Positions 1 through 11,455 of a DNA stretch of 64,000 nucleotides are shown in pieces (the stretch's first letter is position 1; each line of letters begins with the position of its first letter). The stretch spans positions 6,222,251-6,286,250 of the forward strand of contig CM055201.1 in the NCBI GenBank assembly GCA_029224185.1, in the 5' to 3' direction. The notes under the pieces are model-generated. The model did no database searches and was not told where the DNA came from. It saw only the letters and a list, made by a program, of their open reading frames with translations. The position numbers were made by a program, and so were the translations under genes. Source of the stretch: Karalla daura. Its lineage: Eukaryota; Chordata; Actinopteri; Chaetodontiformes; Leiognathidae.

Positions 1-220
1 TACTACTGCTTCCCTCAATATTTGCTGCCTTTAAGTCACTGTGCCTTTTGCTCAGTTCATCAGTGCGTATCTGCTCTGATTTGGGGTAGCCACAGAAGCT
101 GGTGCAAACAGTAGCAGCATCTGTTAGATGCTGTAATCCATCCAGATTTTAGCCTTGCGAGCATCTGCTGCCGCACACTCCAGGAGAGGATCTGCACTGG
201 GGAAAGGGGAGAAGAAGAAA

Positions 221-249
221 GAGGAGGAGGAGGAGGAGGAGGAGGAGGA
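221..249. repeat. (GGA)n microsatellite
   Basis: About ten GGA units in a purine-rich stretch. The minus-strand frame across it encodes only a proline run and is a repeat artefact. Confidence 0.85.
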
Positions 250-982
250 CGAGAGAGGAGGCATGGCACGGGAACTGAGTGATCTAAATGCACAGAGAGC
301 GAGAACAAAAGATGACGGATAGTCTGCGGCTAATTTTCATCCTGTGATTTATTCCACAACTCCAAATTTTGCGGGAGGCCATCGCAAGTGTTTATACAGC
401 GAACGTGGAAATAAATAAAAGTTTGCCACCCAGGGAAACGCTCGCCACTATGGGATGGCATGTGCAGGCGGTGCGGCGGTCCAGTGCGCCCGTGCCTTCA
501 AACGCTGCAATGCAATCCTGTGCCACAACAGATGCCGCGGTCATTACAAGTGGGCGGCGGTGCCAACCTCTTGGCCGGCCGGCAGCTGCCTTAGCAATGT
601 GGATCTCTCAGATTAAGGCCGGCTCCAATCTGCTGTGATCTGTTCGAGGAAACAGATGACGATGATGAAGGGACAAACAGCTCGAATCAGAGACAGCGCA
701 ACTAATCCGGACAGCCATCGGGTCACGCACCAAAAGTCATCAGAGGAAATTGCAGGGATGAAGCAATGAGCAGTGTGTTCTTGGTTAATTTCACACGTCT
801 TTCAGAGTCATTTGGGGGATGGATGGCAATCACTGTGCCTCTTGTCTGAGGGAAAACGTCGAGGGTATGCATTTAATGGCGAGAAATCATTTTCACTCCC
901 TCGGCTTAGGCTGCACCTGATCGAGCACTGCGTTTGAGTAATGCAGCCAAAAATCTATTCAGAACTCAAAATGAGTTGCATT

Positions 983-1018
983 TGTGTGTGTGTGTGTGTG
1001 TATGCGTGTATGTGTGTG
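983..1018. repeat. (GT)n microsatellite, interrupted
   Basis: A GT dinucleotide array interrupted near its end by TATGCG and TA units. Confidence 0.9.
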
Positions 1019-1623
1019 CTGGCAGTGACCAGAACATTTCCACAAAATGCTCCTCGTTGACACAGAGAATATAAACAAGCAGCTGTGCAGCAGCATCGGT
1101 TGCATCTGTGGTTTCATTCAGGAATGGCATTAAAACACAAGCTGGCCTTTGCCTCCTCCAAAAGAAACTTTGAAACGAAACGTTTGTGTGTGTCCCGGTC
1201 TCCTGTTTTATCAACGAGCGCCACTCTATCAGCTTCCCTCGCAGCCGCGCGCACTGTATATTCCCTGAGTGATGGCTTTGGCAGCAGGTGGAATTAGATC
1301 TTCACTGACACTGTGTGGTTTTTGTGTGAAGGCAAACCGATACGGCTGTACAGGACACCCTCTCCTGGGTTGCCTTTTGCTTAAATGCATCAAGCTCTTC
1401 ATCCGGCCCCTCTTTTGTCTTTTGCAGCAGTGAGGCCATATTTTTTATTTGTATTTGAAAGGCTCGGCACTGGCCTTGTGGGTATTTCTCTTCTCCTCCC
1501 CCTTTGTGCCTTCACCGGGCATTGTTTATTGGATACAGCCTTACACCATCTGATCTGCTCGCTGGTGCAAAATAGGAGACAAAGAGGAGACGCAGCGGCT
1601 AGAAACTGTGTCCTCCACTGTGA

Positions 1624-1627
1624 GTGT

Positions 1628-1684
<57 letters not shown>

Positions 1685-1689
1685 CGTGT
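1624..1689. repeat. (GT)n microsatellite
   Basis: About 33 GT units, slightly imperfect at both ends. Open frames on both strands here translate to Cys-Val or Thr-His repeats and are not genes. Confidence 0.95.
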
Positions 1690-2147
1690 AGTCTGACTGC
1701 AGCTGCTTGGACACAAGTGTCATAGATCAGTGTTTTGCTGTCAGCCGGGGTGCCTCATATGACAAAGATAGGGGATAATTAATCTCACTATATGCAAATG
1801 ATAATAAAAAATACGTTTTAATTGGCAGTCTGCAAATAAGGTCTTCATCCTGATAGATATCCAAAAGCACACCTGATGCACATGCGCAGTCTGGATGAGG
1901 AAATATGAACCGCTTTCTTTTGGTAGATTGTATGTGCGTAGATTGTATGTGCATTAAAGGCATCCATTAACGCTGACCTACTGTCCAATGTATTTATTCC
2001 CGCACTGTGGTGTTAGGATAAAAGCTATGGAATACTGGTTTAATCAGAAATGCCTCGGATGCTCTTTTTCAATCCCACTTTTAGGTGTGATAATGTTACC
2101 ATACATTTCTAAAAGGATCTTACATCCATTTGAACTGGCTGCATGTA

Positions 2148-2231
2148 GCTGTGATGGCCGAGTGGTGAAGGCGTTGGATTTGAAATCCAATGGGGGATTA
2201 CCCCGCGCAGGTTCGAACCCTGCTCACAGCG
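2148..2231 (+). tRNA. tRNA-Ser (anticodon TGA)
   Basis: The sequence folds into a full class II (serine) cloverleaf. The 7-bp acceptor stem is perfect: GCTGTGA at 2148-2154 pairs with TCACAGC at 2224-2230, and G2231 is the discriminator base. An A-box (TGGCCGAGTGG) and B-box (GGTTCGAACCC) are present. The anticodon stem TTGGA/TCCAA encloses loop TTTGAAA, giving anticodon TGA, which reads UCA codons. The long variable arm (GGGG/CCCC) is typical of tRNA-Ser, and the T-arm GCAGG/CCTGC is intact. The body closely resembles vertebrate tRNA-Ser-TGA as I remember it. I see no intron and no encoded CCA. One oddity is that no TTTT run follows within about 200 bases, so transcription termination is unclear. 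A retroposed or silent copy is possible. Confidence 0.9.
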
Positions 2232-5200
2232 AAGGACTTCCTAACAACCCTCTCGGGAACAGTGAAGGACATTCAATTGAATTATCTGGCATCCATGTTG
2301 TTGGCTTTACGCTGTCTCACCTGCCACCCAGATGACTGATTGTGTGACTGGACGTTTCTTGCTCATCAATAGGACTTTGATATTGGAGCGATACATCTAT
2401 GGAACGCATACACAGCATTATGCATAAGTTTGGGCTGGAGTCAGAGGAAGAAGCACACACTGGGGAAAAACCATACACTGACATTTCATGTGCCTTTTGT
2501 TAGATACATACCTAAATGGAGGCCGGTGGATGGTGATATGGCTTGGGTCACACTTGTATTTTACTTTCTGTCCCTATTCGCCCATTTTTAGCTGCACTTC
2601 AGAATGTGAAATTTACATATGAATGAGGCTGTGAGGATGTTTTGGGACCATGCCGCACATCTTGGACTAGTCTTTTTAAATGCTAGTGCAAGTATCAGCT
2701 TGTACTGGCACTGTGCTCATCAGGGTGGTGGATGCACAGTCATCGGCCTTCACACTCTTCATGCTGCAGACTCCAGAACAAATGAAAAAGGGGTCTAATC
2801 CTACTCAGCTGCGCCTGCACGGCCAATCGCCTCTGCCCACGCTGCTGACACCAACCCCATCGGACACAGTCACAGGCTCGTGGTCCGGTGTCGTGTCACA
2901 AGGCACAGAAGAATCAGCTGGAACTTGTTCAAAAGTCAGGTTCATTCCTGTGTGACACCGGATCCTGCAGGGATCAAACACAGCAGCATGGCGAAAAGGT
3001 GGGAGGTCAGATGCAGACTCACAGTGTGGCAAGGAACAAGATGTGTTGAACATGAGGGACACATGTCCAATCACACATGACTGTATGACTCGATGCATGT
3101 TCACAACGACGCTCCATGTCACAGGCGTTTGGTTTACTTATGTTAAACATAATTGCTGCAGTACAGATACATACCATTAGAAACATCACACGGGAGAATG
3201 TAACGATAATACCGGGCATGCAAGAATAAATAATGAATTGAGATCACAGCAGATAGTGATTATCTCTGCTGTGACTGACTATGTGCTAATGGTGTGAGTG
3301 CAGATGAGAGGTGCTTCACAAAGTGACTGAAATGTCAAAACAGTGTAAGAATAATGGTAATATTGACACTACACGGTGCAAGATGGAAATACACATAAAC
3401 AAATGCTAGTCTCAGTAAGAGTAATATATACATATATTTACCAGGAAGATAAAATGAACTGACCTGCTGTTATTGCTATAATGTGTGTATGAAATCCAAA
3501 TGAATATGTAAGTGGAAAAGCTCTGATTGATGGTAATATTTAAGAATGAAATATGCATGAGTGAGATATACTTAGTGTGCATGCTGAAGATGGTGGGGGG
3601 AGGGGGCGGTACTAGAGAGGATAATCTAACAGGTATTGATCTGGAGGTTATCCGTAGTAAATATTGGAGACGCTGTTAGAAATGCAGCGCATGAGTCGAG
3701 AGCAAATCCTATTACAATCACGTGCTAAATGACACTTGCGACTCACTCGAGTCATTTGGCTGATGATGCAGCCGGGTTATTAAACTAATTCAGTGGAATA
3801 TTCCTGAATGTCTTCCGAGGTAGTGAAAAAAACATGCGCGTAAACCATCAAGTAGATTTGTCTAATCCCTACACCGTAGTGAACAAGTTGAGCAGTCATC
3901 AGTGCCTCATGCTTATTTGACATTAACTGGGCCTAACTACGCTTCTAATGAGATTTCTGCAGTAATGATGCGGCTGCATTTGGATGTAATAGGTTACATT
4001 ATTACATCAATGGTAACAAAGGAAAATTAGGTTTGATTGAGCTATGGATTAACTGCAATTAATTCAATTTTCTCATGTGGCTCTTTTATTTATAAATCAG
4101 GCTTTTATTGATGTCAGTGTTGTTAAATGAGAGTTAATGTTGCCTTGTGTCTTCCTTGCGTCTGAGGTTTTAGGAGTTGTAGACCCTGATAAATAATTTC
4201 TCTCCAGCCCCAGATTTGCAGCAGAAGAACCAGTTTCTGTCGTCTGAGCGTCTGTTAAGTAACTATCCGTGTTCTGGTGCTTTGTTAAAATCCTGGTTGT
4301 TGCATTTTGTATCAGCTGCAGGCATCTGATTTTTATCTTAACCCTGAATACAGGGAATTACAATCATCCGGCTAGAATGATATAAAGTGTTCTTCTCAAG
4401 AACAGGCCAAGAGAAAAACCGGATTGAACAACTTTTGTAACTGGTATCTCCGATTAAAGGTCACAGCAAAAATAAAACACTACACCCCAGCTCCTGGCTG
4501 CAGGTTTGACATTTGTAGGCAGCGAGCAAAGATGTTTTTATGTTTTTGAAGCAAGAATTTTTTTTCATCTCTGTATCATTTAATTTGAGGAGGTTTCGGG
4601 GCATCGTGCACTGATAGACAGCAGAAATTAGTGATGAAAAATGCATCCTTTGCTGGTTTTTGACGGCGCCCAAACTTATGTGTCACCCACCAGCTGCTGC
4701 GCCTACAGTAAGGCACCACATTTCCCCACATCAGAGCAAATGCTCCCTGCAGCCTGTGGCAAGAGCTATTTACTCTGTATATCTAATAGTGTTGGCTGGC
4801 TCCTGCAAAATGTATCTGCAGCGAGGGAACGTGATGAAATGTGTTTTATCACATGATTAAACCCCTCATGAGCGACATGTAAATTAATAAAACTGACTCA
4901 TCTGCTCCATATCCTTTCAAATGCACCTGGGGAATCCCCATCTGCCGGGCTTCCTGATCAAGGCGCATCCGTCGAGCTCAGGAGACAGGTGAGCTGCTGG
5001 AAACTCATCCTGCTGAGAGGCCTTCTGTCTGCGCCCACAAGATCAGGAAGGAGCAGATTTGTGGATTTGTTATGATTAGTGGCTTTGTCAAATCAATCAT
5101 GCACACACAACCCTTTGAAACATGGTCACATCTGTAAGAGATTTTTTATTCTGTTTTTGGTCTGATTTGACTTGCAGCGGAGACACAGTGTGAACTTAAC

Positions 5201-5321
5201 TTATGAATGGATTTTGTGGATCCTTCAGGAATACTAATTTGAGATTGTTTATCCAAGACGGAGGAAAAGAACTGTTTCATCCTCACACAAACATTTAAAT
5301 GAACCCAGACAATTGCACAAA
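2232..5321. other. Non-coding region, no gene seen
   Basis: AT-rich unique sequence. The open frames are under about 105 codons and resemble no protein family I know. A homeodomain-motif-rich AT block lies at about 4020-4110. No simple repeat of note. Confidence 0.5.
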
Positions 5322-5440
5322 TGGGGCAACATGGTGGCTTGGTGAATATCACCATTGCCTCACAGCAAGAAGGTGCTCAACTCAAAGTCTGGTTGGACCC
5401 AGTTTTCATGTTCTCCCTGACTCTGCGAGGGCTTTCGCCA
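5322..5440 (+). repeat. Decayed teleost dispersed repeat (5' part)
   Basis: The piece starts in a 'GGCAACATGGTGGC' head, continues through a 'TTGCCTCACAGCAAGAAGG' block and ends in a degraded 'CATGTTCTCCCTGACTCTGC' block. These blocks occur in this order in a family common in fish genomes, with a tRNA-like head and a conserved body. Other pieces lie elsewhere in this window. The family name cannot be fixed from memory. Confidence 0.6.
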
Positions 5441-7363
5441 GCTAGTTCATCAGCTCGGATGAGAATCGAATGAGATTGCTGGATATAGTCTCCAGCAGAT
5501 TCCCACAACACCATTAAAAAAGTGTGTATAATAATAAATGTATAGAGAAGGAAAGCGAGGCAGGGGAGATCTGAACGGAGTTGAAAATGAAAACAAGGCT
5601 GCTGTAAGGCAGGCGTGGGTACATAGTGGGCTGGAGGGAGAGACAAGGTAAGTATGACTGGACAACCAATACCCAGACTGCATGATTACCAGACAGGACT
5701 GTGACAAATAACAATTGAACAGCCACGAAAATAAAACAGTAACAAGTTAGTTCGACATAAATCCCGTAAAATTAAGAATATTCCTGATTTTCATTTATTT
5801 ATGGAACCTGCTACTTGAAATCCAGAAGAAGAATTTTCACGAGTTTAACAAAACAGGGGGTTTCAAAACTACAAACTTAATCAAATTTGGACACTTTTAG
5901 TGCAAGAGCTTCTTCCTGGTTGCAGGTCCAGTGATACCATGGCTGATCAGCACATGAGCTTTCATTGGCTAATCAAACACTTTTATTTTCTTTATCGGCC
6001 AATAAGCAGCATCACTACATGACATTTGTGGCAGCCAAATCCCCTCTGATCACATTTGATACATGTGTATCTTCTGTGTGGCTGGTATCAGTGTTAGCTG
6101 AGTGTGTTCCTCTGTCATATTAGAGAATAAACAGGCAGGGATAGACATTTCATATTTCTCCAATGGCTTATTCCAGTTTACACAGGCATAGTAACATATG
6201 GTGCTTTGGGCACTGCATGGAAATACTTTCTTTGAGGTCCTTAGAATATCCCAAGACACCAAGAACATGCATCTGAACAACTGAATACAGAACTACAGCA
6301 ACCACGACAAACAAATTAATAATATAACGATAAAGTCAAATGTTGACTGACACTTTCTTGATTTTTGCTGATTTCTTTGTGTCTTTTCAGATGGATTTGA
6401 ATCTCAATCCAGCTCCTTTCTCTCTGTCTGCCTGGCCTGTACCACAAAACTCACTATCCTGAGAGCATCTGCCCTTCTTCCTTCTTCCAGATGAAGGTAT
6501 GGTCCTACTTTGTCCTCATATATGAATGGCCTGGGTGTGAATGGCCAACATATTAACATTTCAGTGTGAGAATTTCAGAATGTGGCATGAGAGCATGTGA
6601 AGTCAGTCAAATGCATGAGTCTCAAGCCATGAGAGGTAGCAGCTCTGAGCATAATGCAATGTAAAGCTAACGGTATCTTAACAGTATCTACTTTGGAAAT
6701 GACAACATCCACCAAGAAGCCCCAGATGAAAAGAAAGCATCCCAGATGCTGTTATATGACAGGAAGAATTGAAGTCTGCTGGAATTCTCAAACCATCAGT
6801 CCTGATTCAGACCTGTTTCAGACCATCCAAGTTATCGATGCTAATGCTGGCATTAGCTTGCGTTATGTTACATTTATATTCGTGTTTTCATATAAGTCAC
6901 TTACCCTTGCACACTGTATAACCATTGCAAACAGTTTTCATGGAAGACGCTAACTTATTAATTCACTAGGAGTTCCAGAGCGGCCAGCGTTATCCACTTA
7001 CTGCCATCGGGCTACACGATATGTCATTATTAGCAGTCTTAGAGTTATCGGTTTAGGTCACTTAAACTTGCATACAGGTACAGCAAACTGCTAGGGGTTA
7101 TCTTTTATCAACCCACTGAGGTAGAAAAGGTTCACCCTGTTTCTCACAAATGAGAAATAGTTGTTCATAGTCAGCAAGGGTTGTTCACACCGAAAGTAAT
7201 CAGACGATAAACTGTTATGCTGTTTAGGTTTCAAAATGATGCTAATTTTAAGGCTCTCCCATGATTGGTTACAACTGATAAGATTCATAAAATTGAATGG
7301 CAGATAGAGCATATGCATAGGCTCTGTGCACATATTGCACATATGTAGTTGAAGTTTATATGT
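5441..7363. other. Non-coding region, no gene seen
   Basis: Unique AT-rich sequence with short unrelated open frames on both strands. A polypyrimidine-AG sequence at about 6375-6391 looks like a splice acceptor, but no recognisable exon follows. Confidence 0.5.
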
Positions 7364-7372
7364 TTATATGTA

Positions 7373-7453
<81 letters not shown>
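7364..7453. repeat. (TA)n microsatellite
   Basis: An alternating TA array of about 40 units, preceded by imperfect TATATG units. A short second (TA)n run lies near 7767-7780. Confidence 0.95.
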
Positions 7454-7455
<2 letters not shown>

Positions 7456-7885
7456 GCCAGTGAAATGAAGCTATGTCACTGCATTTGATGATGATGGTTC
7501 TGTGCACTTAGGTCTGTTATGGCAAAAAATAAATAGCCTGAAAGCCTCCAAGTGATCAGAAAAAAATATGTCTGTCTGGATGTCTGAACTGATGGATAGG
7601 TAGCTGGAGTAAATACTTTCATGAGTGACAGTGACATGATAAGTAATGTTGCCAGCGATGGCTTTCTGGTAACAGCCGAGTCTTTCTCAACACAGTTCTC
7701 AACACGTCTGTGAAAATGTGGCTTGCCTGTCCAATACCTAGAACTGTTGCCACACAAGAAGAAGGTATATATATATATAGATATAGGTTTTAGGGTTTTT
7801 CTGTGCACAGTTGGTATGTTCTCTGTGGTTTCAGATGGTTTCTTCCAAAAGAAAAAAACAAAAAACATATACGTTAAGACTGAGA

Positions 7886-8012
7886 GGAGACTGTGAGTTA
7901 CCCCTCGGTGTGATTGTGAAAGTGAATGGTGTTTTAAAGTGATGGATTGACTACCTGTCCGAGGTGTATTCCCTGCTCCTCACCATAATAGCTCTGGAAT
8001 AAGCACCAGGAC
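7886..8012 (+). repeat. Decayed teleost dispersed repeat (3' part)
   Basis: Carries degraded versions of the body and tail blocks: 'GTGAATGGTGTTTTAAAGTG', then 'ATGGATTGACTACCTGTCC' and a 'GAGGTGTATTCCCTGC' tail, ending near an 'AATAAGCACCAGG' remnant. The same order occurs in the copy at about 25468-25775. Confidence 0.6.
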
Positions 8013-8180
8013 ACCTGGGCACCTCTGTCTGGGAATAAAGCAGGTCAAGGAAATGCATGGACGGAAGAATGGAGAGACAGTAAGGTAAGATAAGGTCAAT
8101 CACATAGTTTATTGTGACCTGCCCACTCCAGGTTTCAGTCCCACATGTTAAATGAGAGGACAAACATGGCTGCTGCCATT

Positions 8181-8302
8181 TAGTGTTACTTATCTCAGTG
8201 ATGTAATGTAAAATCAGACAACAAACCTGTTCATAAACATGTTTAAATATTACACAGATGGATAAACCTAGCCTGCAAACTTTTGGGGAATTAAAAAGAT
8301 CC
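8181..8302. repeat. Local direct repeat, copy 1
   Basis: Shares an ordered series of blocks with 8464-8596: a 'TCTCAGTGAT' block, a 'GTTTAAATATTACACAGATG' block and a 'CCTGCAAACTTTTGGGGAA' block. A partial copy of the head, with a 'CTTCTTCAGTGTTT' start, is at 8346-8393. No coding potential; the source family is not recognised. Confidence 0.6.
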
Positions 8303-8463
8303 TTATTTCAGTGCCATATTTCGTAAGAGGACTTATGTGACCTCAGCTTCTTCAGTGTTTGTTTAGCTCTCTGATGAGTGATGTGAAATGAGGACACAGT
8401 TAGCAAAGCCACAGACAAAACTTGCTATAATATAGACAAAAGTATAAATGTGGCCTGCTTCTT

Positions 8464-8596
8464 CAGTGTTTAATCTCTCAGTGATATTGTTTAATGAGGA
8501 ATGTGCTGCAAAGAAGCAGTTCCCCAAACGTGTTAAAATATTAGACAAATGGATAATCTTAGTCTGCAAATATTGGGGGGACATAAGAAAGATTAA
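8464..8596. repeat. Local direct repeat, copy 2
   Basis: Second copy of the 8181-8302 unit in the same orientation, about 283 bases downstream. By eye it is about 70 percent identical, with small indels. The open frames on both strands are incidental. Confidence 0.6.
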
Positions 8597-11149
8597 AAAC
8601 TGCTCCTCGATCAAAGTCTGCTGGCAGAATCAGCGTCTTCCTCTCCTCCTCTGTCAAACTAGATTAATATCCCGCATCCAAATGTACTCTGGTGGCACTC
8701 GGTCACACTGCCATCCATCACACTGTGGGGATCCTCCAGACAGGGTTCACTATTTTACCCATCTGTCAATCAGCACCCACAGGCGCACAGCCCGGGCTCC
8801 ACCTGCCAAGGCCCGGTCCTCACCTGGCTACCTGCCCCGCAGCCTGCAGGCCCATTAACAACCAACCGTGAGGAATCTTGTACCGGGAGGCAACATCGGG
8901 AGATTGCACTGCTGCCATTTTGATTGGGGTTTGTGGGGTTTATCGCTGCTGAGTTACAAGCCAACAGCTTGTTCACACAATGAGCTTATATTTTGTTTGT
9001 CAGCCATGTTCCTAACCTGCAGGAGGTCAGATCAAAACAAATCCTTGTGCATTGTTGATAGATTTAGCTTAAGTGAGATGGATTGGTCTCTGCTATTTGC
9101 TACGATTTACCTCCTCCGGTGCTCAAACCAAGACAAATATGAAGACGATTTCAGGAAATAGCACTTAATGGGTTGCAACCAGCTCAGTGCTGAACAGATC
9201 TAATGGTAACATGAATTACATAATGGATTACTATAAACTGCTCAATAGACTATAGGCCAGTTCCTTGATATTGTATCTAAATATGCTCCAGCTTCTTGAA
9301 GACAATTGGACAAACAGACAAGCTTTTCTTAAGCAGGTCTTGTAATCAGTGGGTCTTTGTTCAAGAGTTACTTGTGAGAATTAACAGTTTTGTGTTACAT
9401 TTAAACCTCCACAGTCACAACAGTGAGCAGTTTCATCTTACCTTTGATAGGTGATCCACCAAAACACAATACGAATATCGTAATCAATCCAATTATATTG
9501 ATAGCCAATGAAAACAAGATGAGTGCTAACAGCAAGGTTGTTGTGTACCAGACCTTTATTGACATGCTTAGCACTGCAAGGGCAATCAGACCTGTACTTT
9601 ATGCTGAAAAGGACAAGTAGAGAAAAAAAATAGGAGGTCAAAATTGATCTTTTATTTCAAATTCAAGCACAACAACTATTTCAACCAAACAATAAACATA
9701 AAAATGAAGTGTGGTAATCATTTGATTCAGATACACTGACACCCCACCTATACAATAAAGCTAATAATCAGAGTTCACTTGCCTGAGGAAGAGGTCACCT
9801 TTTACCTCCTGTCTTCCTTTAAGTTAGCCGAAGAATACGGGGAAAATTATGCAGCCCTTTCAGAAGTTCAATATTAATGTCTAAGACCTGCCATTACTAA
9901 CCGTGTCATGAAAGTGACAGCTTGACTGACAGGTGAAATACCTGTCTAATTTATAGATTTAGAGACTTTAATTGGATTGAAGTGAGACAGGGAAAATGGA
10001 TTCATTACTGCTCAGAGCTCTCTGGCAATTCAAGTTGTGTAAGTTAAATAGATTTTACATCCAGAGTCGTTAATGCACCTCAAGCCCAGTCTTCTCTCAC
10101 AATGTAGTGGATTGATTACACATGACTCTATGTACTACACATTTTGGTGTAAACTTGATTTCTTTATAACAACAGGATTAAGAAGAAATTCACAAACAGC
10201 TTTTACAAATCCACCACGTGGTGGCAGGTACAAGAAAAATCTCTGGCTTCATGCTATTTGCAGCTTAATGCTGTCATCGCAGAAGTGATGGCAACTTGGG
10301 TTTATTTAGACTTTAGTCTTCAGAGCAATACGAACTTTAGCCTATTTATCTGATGACATATCCAATCAGAGCTTGCTTAGCTAACAAAAGCTTGTTTTTT
10401 TGGTTCTCAGCTCCTCAGTCTGCTATAAACACAAATTTGAAAGTGGAAATGTAAACAAGACAAACCAGAGCAAACAAATCTACACAAAATTGTGTCCCTC
10501 CCAAGCCCTTGCACTTGAGCCAAACTTCTCTGTGAGCTGCTGATTGTCAGGGGACTTAGTATACGCTGTCTGGCTGCTGCGGCTGCTCTCCCACCTGGGG
10601 GATTTCAGGTCTAATCTGTCAGGTGCATGCCCAAGCATTTCTTTATCAACTTTATCAATAACAGTGCAGCATTGCCAGGGCAACCAGGGGAGAGGGGCAG
10701 CCAACAGCCGAGCCCTTGCTCCGGAGCAGACAGTAATTACTCTGCCTCACCCACAGAAAGCCAGGCACGGGAAGGGGCTGGAGCCTGGATCATGACAGAA
10801 AGACACCCACAACACACACACCAAGAACCCAACTGAGACACCCAAGTAAATTTCTTGCCCTGGCACAGTGAAGCAGAAGTTTAGTATGCACGTTTTTTAG
10901 ATAGGCTGTGCAGCTTCTACGTCACTCTAGAGCGACATGATGATGATCATAACAATGCTACTTTGGGTCCGACTGCAGAATAGACTTGGTGGGTGGATGG
11001 AAGACTGGCCCACACAGAACATGAATGTAGGATATGTTGATTTTAAAGTGTTAATAAAAAAAACCTGTTGAGGAAAAAAAGGGATACCATAAAGGAAAGA
11101 AAAAACAAGGACAGTCTTTATCTTAGAGGAGTATACACTTTCCATTCCC
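8597..11149. other. Non-coding region, no gene seen
   Basis: Unique sequence. The longest open frames encode nothing recognisable. No simple repeat or RNA gene seen. Confidence 0.5.
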
Positions 11150-11455
11150 TCTAAATGTCCTCCACTTTGGATTTCTGAACACTCATGCGGGGAGTGCTCC
11201 TTTCATTTCAATATTTTATTAATTTTATCACACCAGTCCTCTATAGATGGGGTGCCTGGCTTCAGCCATTGCTTTGTAATTGCTTTTCTAACAGCGACAC
11301 TCTGAATTTCAAATTGATATTTTGCTTTAAAAGCCACTGTTGTTTCTTGATGATTGTCATGACTAATTGTGTGAATTTATTTGGTCCTCTGAGTAAACAG
11401 ATCCGTTGAATTACATTCATCTTAATATTCATTTTTCCCAAGTAGGCACACACAT
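11150..11455 (-). mobile_element. Fragment of a LINE ORF2 3' end
   Basis: Read on the minus strand, the segment near 11220-11300 translates to a stretch containing 'AITKQWLKPGTPSIEDW' followed by 'CDKINKIL'. This resembles the C-terminal end of L1-type LINE ORF2 proteins, where a Lys-Ala-Ile/Thr...Trp-Leu-Lys motif is followed by Pro-Thr/Ser...Trp. A one-base frameshift separates it from the upstream open frame at 11262-11453. The fragment is old, truncated and non-functional. The assignment rests on motif memory only, and the boundaries are approximate. Confidence 0.45.

Larger units (their letters stand above)
1..2147. other. Non-coding region with simple repeats
   Basis: No exon or known gene is recognisable here. 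The stretch holds a (GGA)n run at about 221-249 and two (GT)n arrays, listed separately. The open frames across it are short and mostly read through the repeats. The rest appears unique and of moderate GC. Confidence 0.6.
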
